Shown here: one piece after another, positions 63,801 to 64,000 of the stretch
Numbering within the stretch: the stretch's first letter is position 1
Layout of the letters: each line of letters starts with the position of its first letter
Assembly: GCA_008711295.1 (NCBI GenBank)
Contig: VUYV01000045.1
Span: 1,440,842-1,504,841, forward strand
Reading direction: 5' to 3'
Length of the DNA: 64,000 nucleotides
From: Anarhynchus alexandrinus
Taxonomy: Eukaryota; Chordata; Aves; Charadriiformes; Charadriidae
The notes under the pieces: generated by a model
What the model was told of the DNA's origin: nothing
What the model saw: the letters and a program-made list of their open reading frames with translations, nothing else
The model's database searches: none
Program-made: the position numbers and the translations under genes

Positions 63801-64000
63801 GAATGGAGTGCAAGCACCATCTAACTGCTTTGCTATACTAGTTAGATTATAATAGGTTTAGCTCATTAATATTTAAGGAGAAAAAAACCCACTATGATCG
63901 CACAGTTAAACTTCTGTACTGCTCATGAATCTCACCTGAACATTTCTACAAAAATCTATAGGGGTGTGGGTTGGTTTTTTTTTTTTTCATTTTGTTTGGG
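57835..64000. other. No gene seen; short simple repeats
   Basis: AT-rich DNA. Simple sequence includes (GATCT)n at 58074-58092, a degenerate TATC/ATCA-type array at about 61190-61275 and a T tract at 63978-63988. I see no recognisable gene, RNA gene or interspersed repeat. Confidence 0.5.
61190..61275 (+). repeat. Degenerate GTATCA-type minisatellite
   Basis: Imperfect repeats built on (T)GTATCAT / GAGTATCAC / CTGTATCATC units, for example CTGTATCATGTGTATCAAGT, run for about 85 bases. Unit length drifts between about 9 and 13 bases. Confidence 0.55.

Noticed and set aside
1..64000. CRISPR arrays, tRNA or rRNA genes, operons, origins
   Set aside because: No regularly spaced identical repeats, no cloverleaf with A and B boxes that I could find, no rRNA core sequences, and the window is clearly vertebrate-type DNA.

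Overview
The window looks like non-coding DNA from a bird genome, most likely a neoavian bird. It is AT-rich, with single N characters left by assembly. Its recognisable repeats are almost all CR1 LINEs, the dominant retrotransposon of birds and other sauropsids. The younger CR1 copies carry the typical avian 3' end (tandem ATTCTATG-like octamers, seen inverted at their left edges). Young copies are few for 64 kb, which fits a bird better than a crocodile or turtle. I find no gene whose product I can name, no rRNA or tRNA, no CRISPR array, no operon and no prokaryotic feature. The window could be a gene desert or the inside of long introns.

Layout. 0.4-0.75 kb: a very old CR1 fragment (minus) with a decayed reverse-transcriptase active-site box. 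0.76-2.5 kb: a GC-richer, coding-like but unassigned block, with a two-exon structure on the minus strand that splices in frame. 2.7-20 kb: mostly featureless AT-rich DNA, with one old CR1 relic (about 9.25-9.66 kb), a candidate exon (7.1 kb), a small secreted-peptide-like ORF (8.7 kb) and an assembly-suspect duplication at 12.3 kb. 20-24 kb: two candidate exons with good splice signals, an LTR-like or 3'-UTR-like block on the minus strand, and a plus-strand CR1 3' tail. 26.87-28.17 kb: a nested CR1, in which a younger, internally deleted CR1 sits inside the 3' UTR of an older one. 28-40 kb: sparse, with simple repeats, a 27-bp tandem duplication and a MIR-like SINE remnant. 40-41 kb: old CR1 fragments. 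47.96-50.22 kb: the largest CR1 copy (minus), 5'-truncated with a dead reverse transcriptase. 55.9-57.45 kb: a long, very old CR1/L3-like relic. 57.65-57.83 kb: a short young CR1 3' end. 57.8-64 kb: no gene seen.

Biologically, the window is a record of several ages of CR1 retrotransposition, all inserts apparently inactive, in otherwise anonymous sequence. The few exon and small-ORF candidates are listed with low confidence. None forms a recognised system, and I found no convincing new biological system here.
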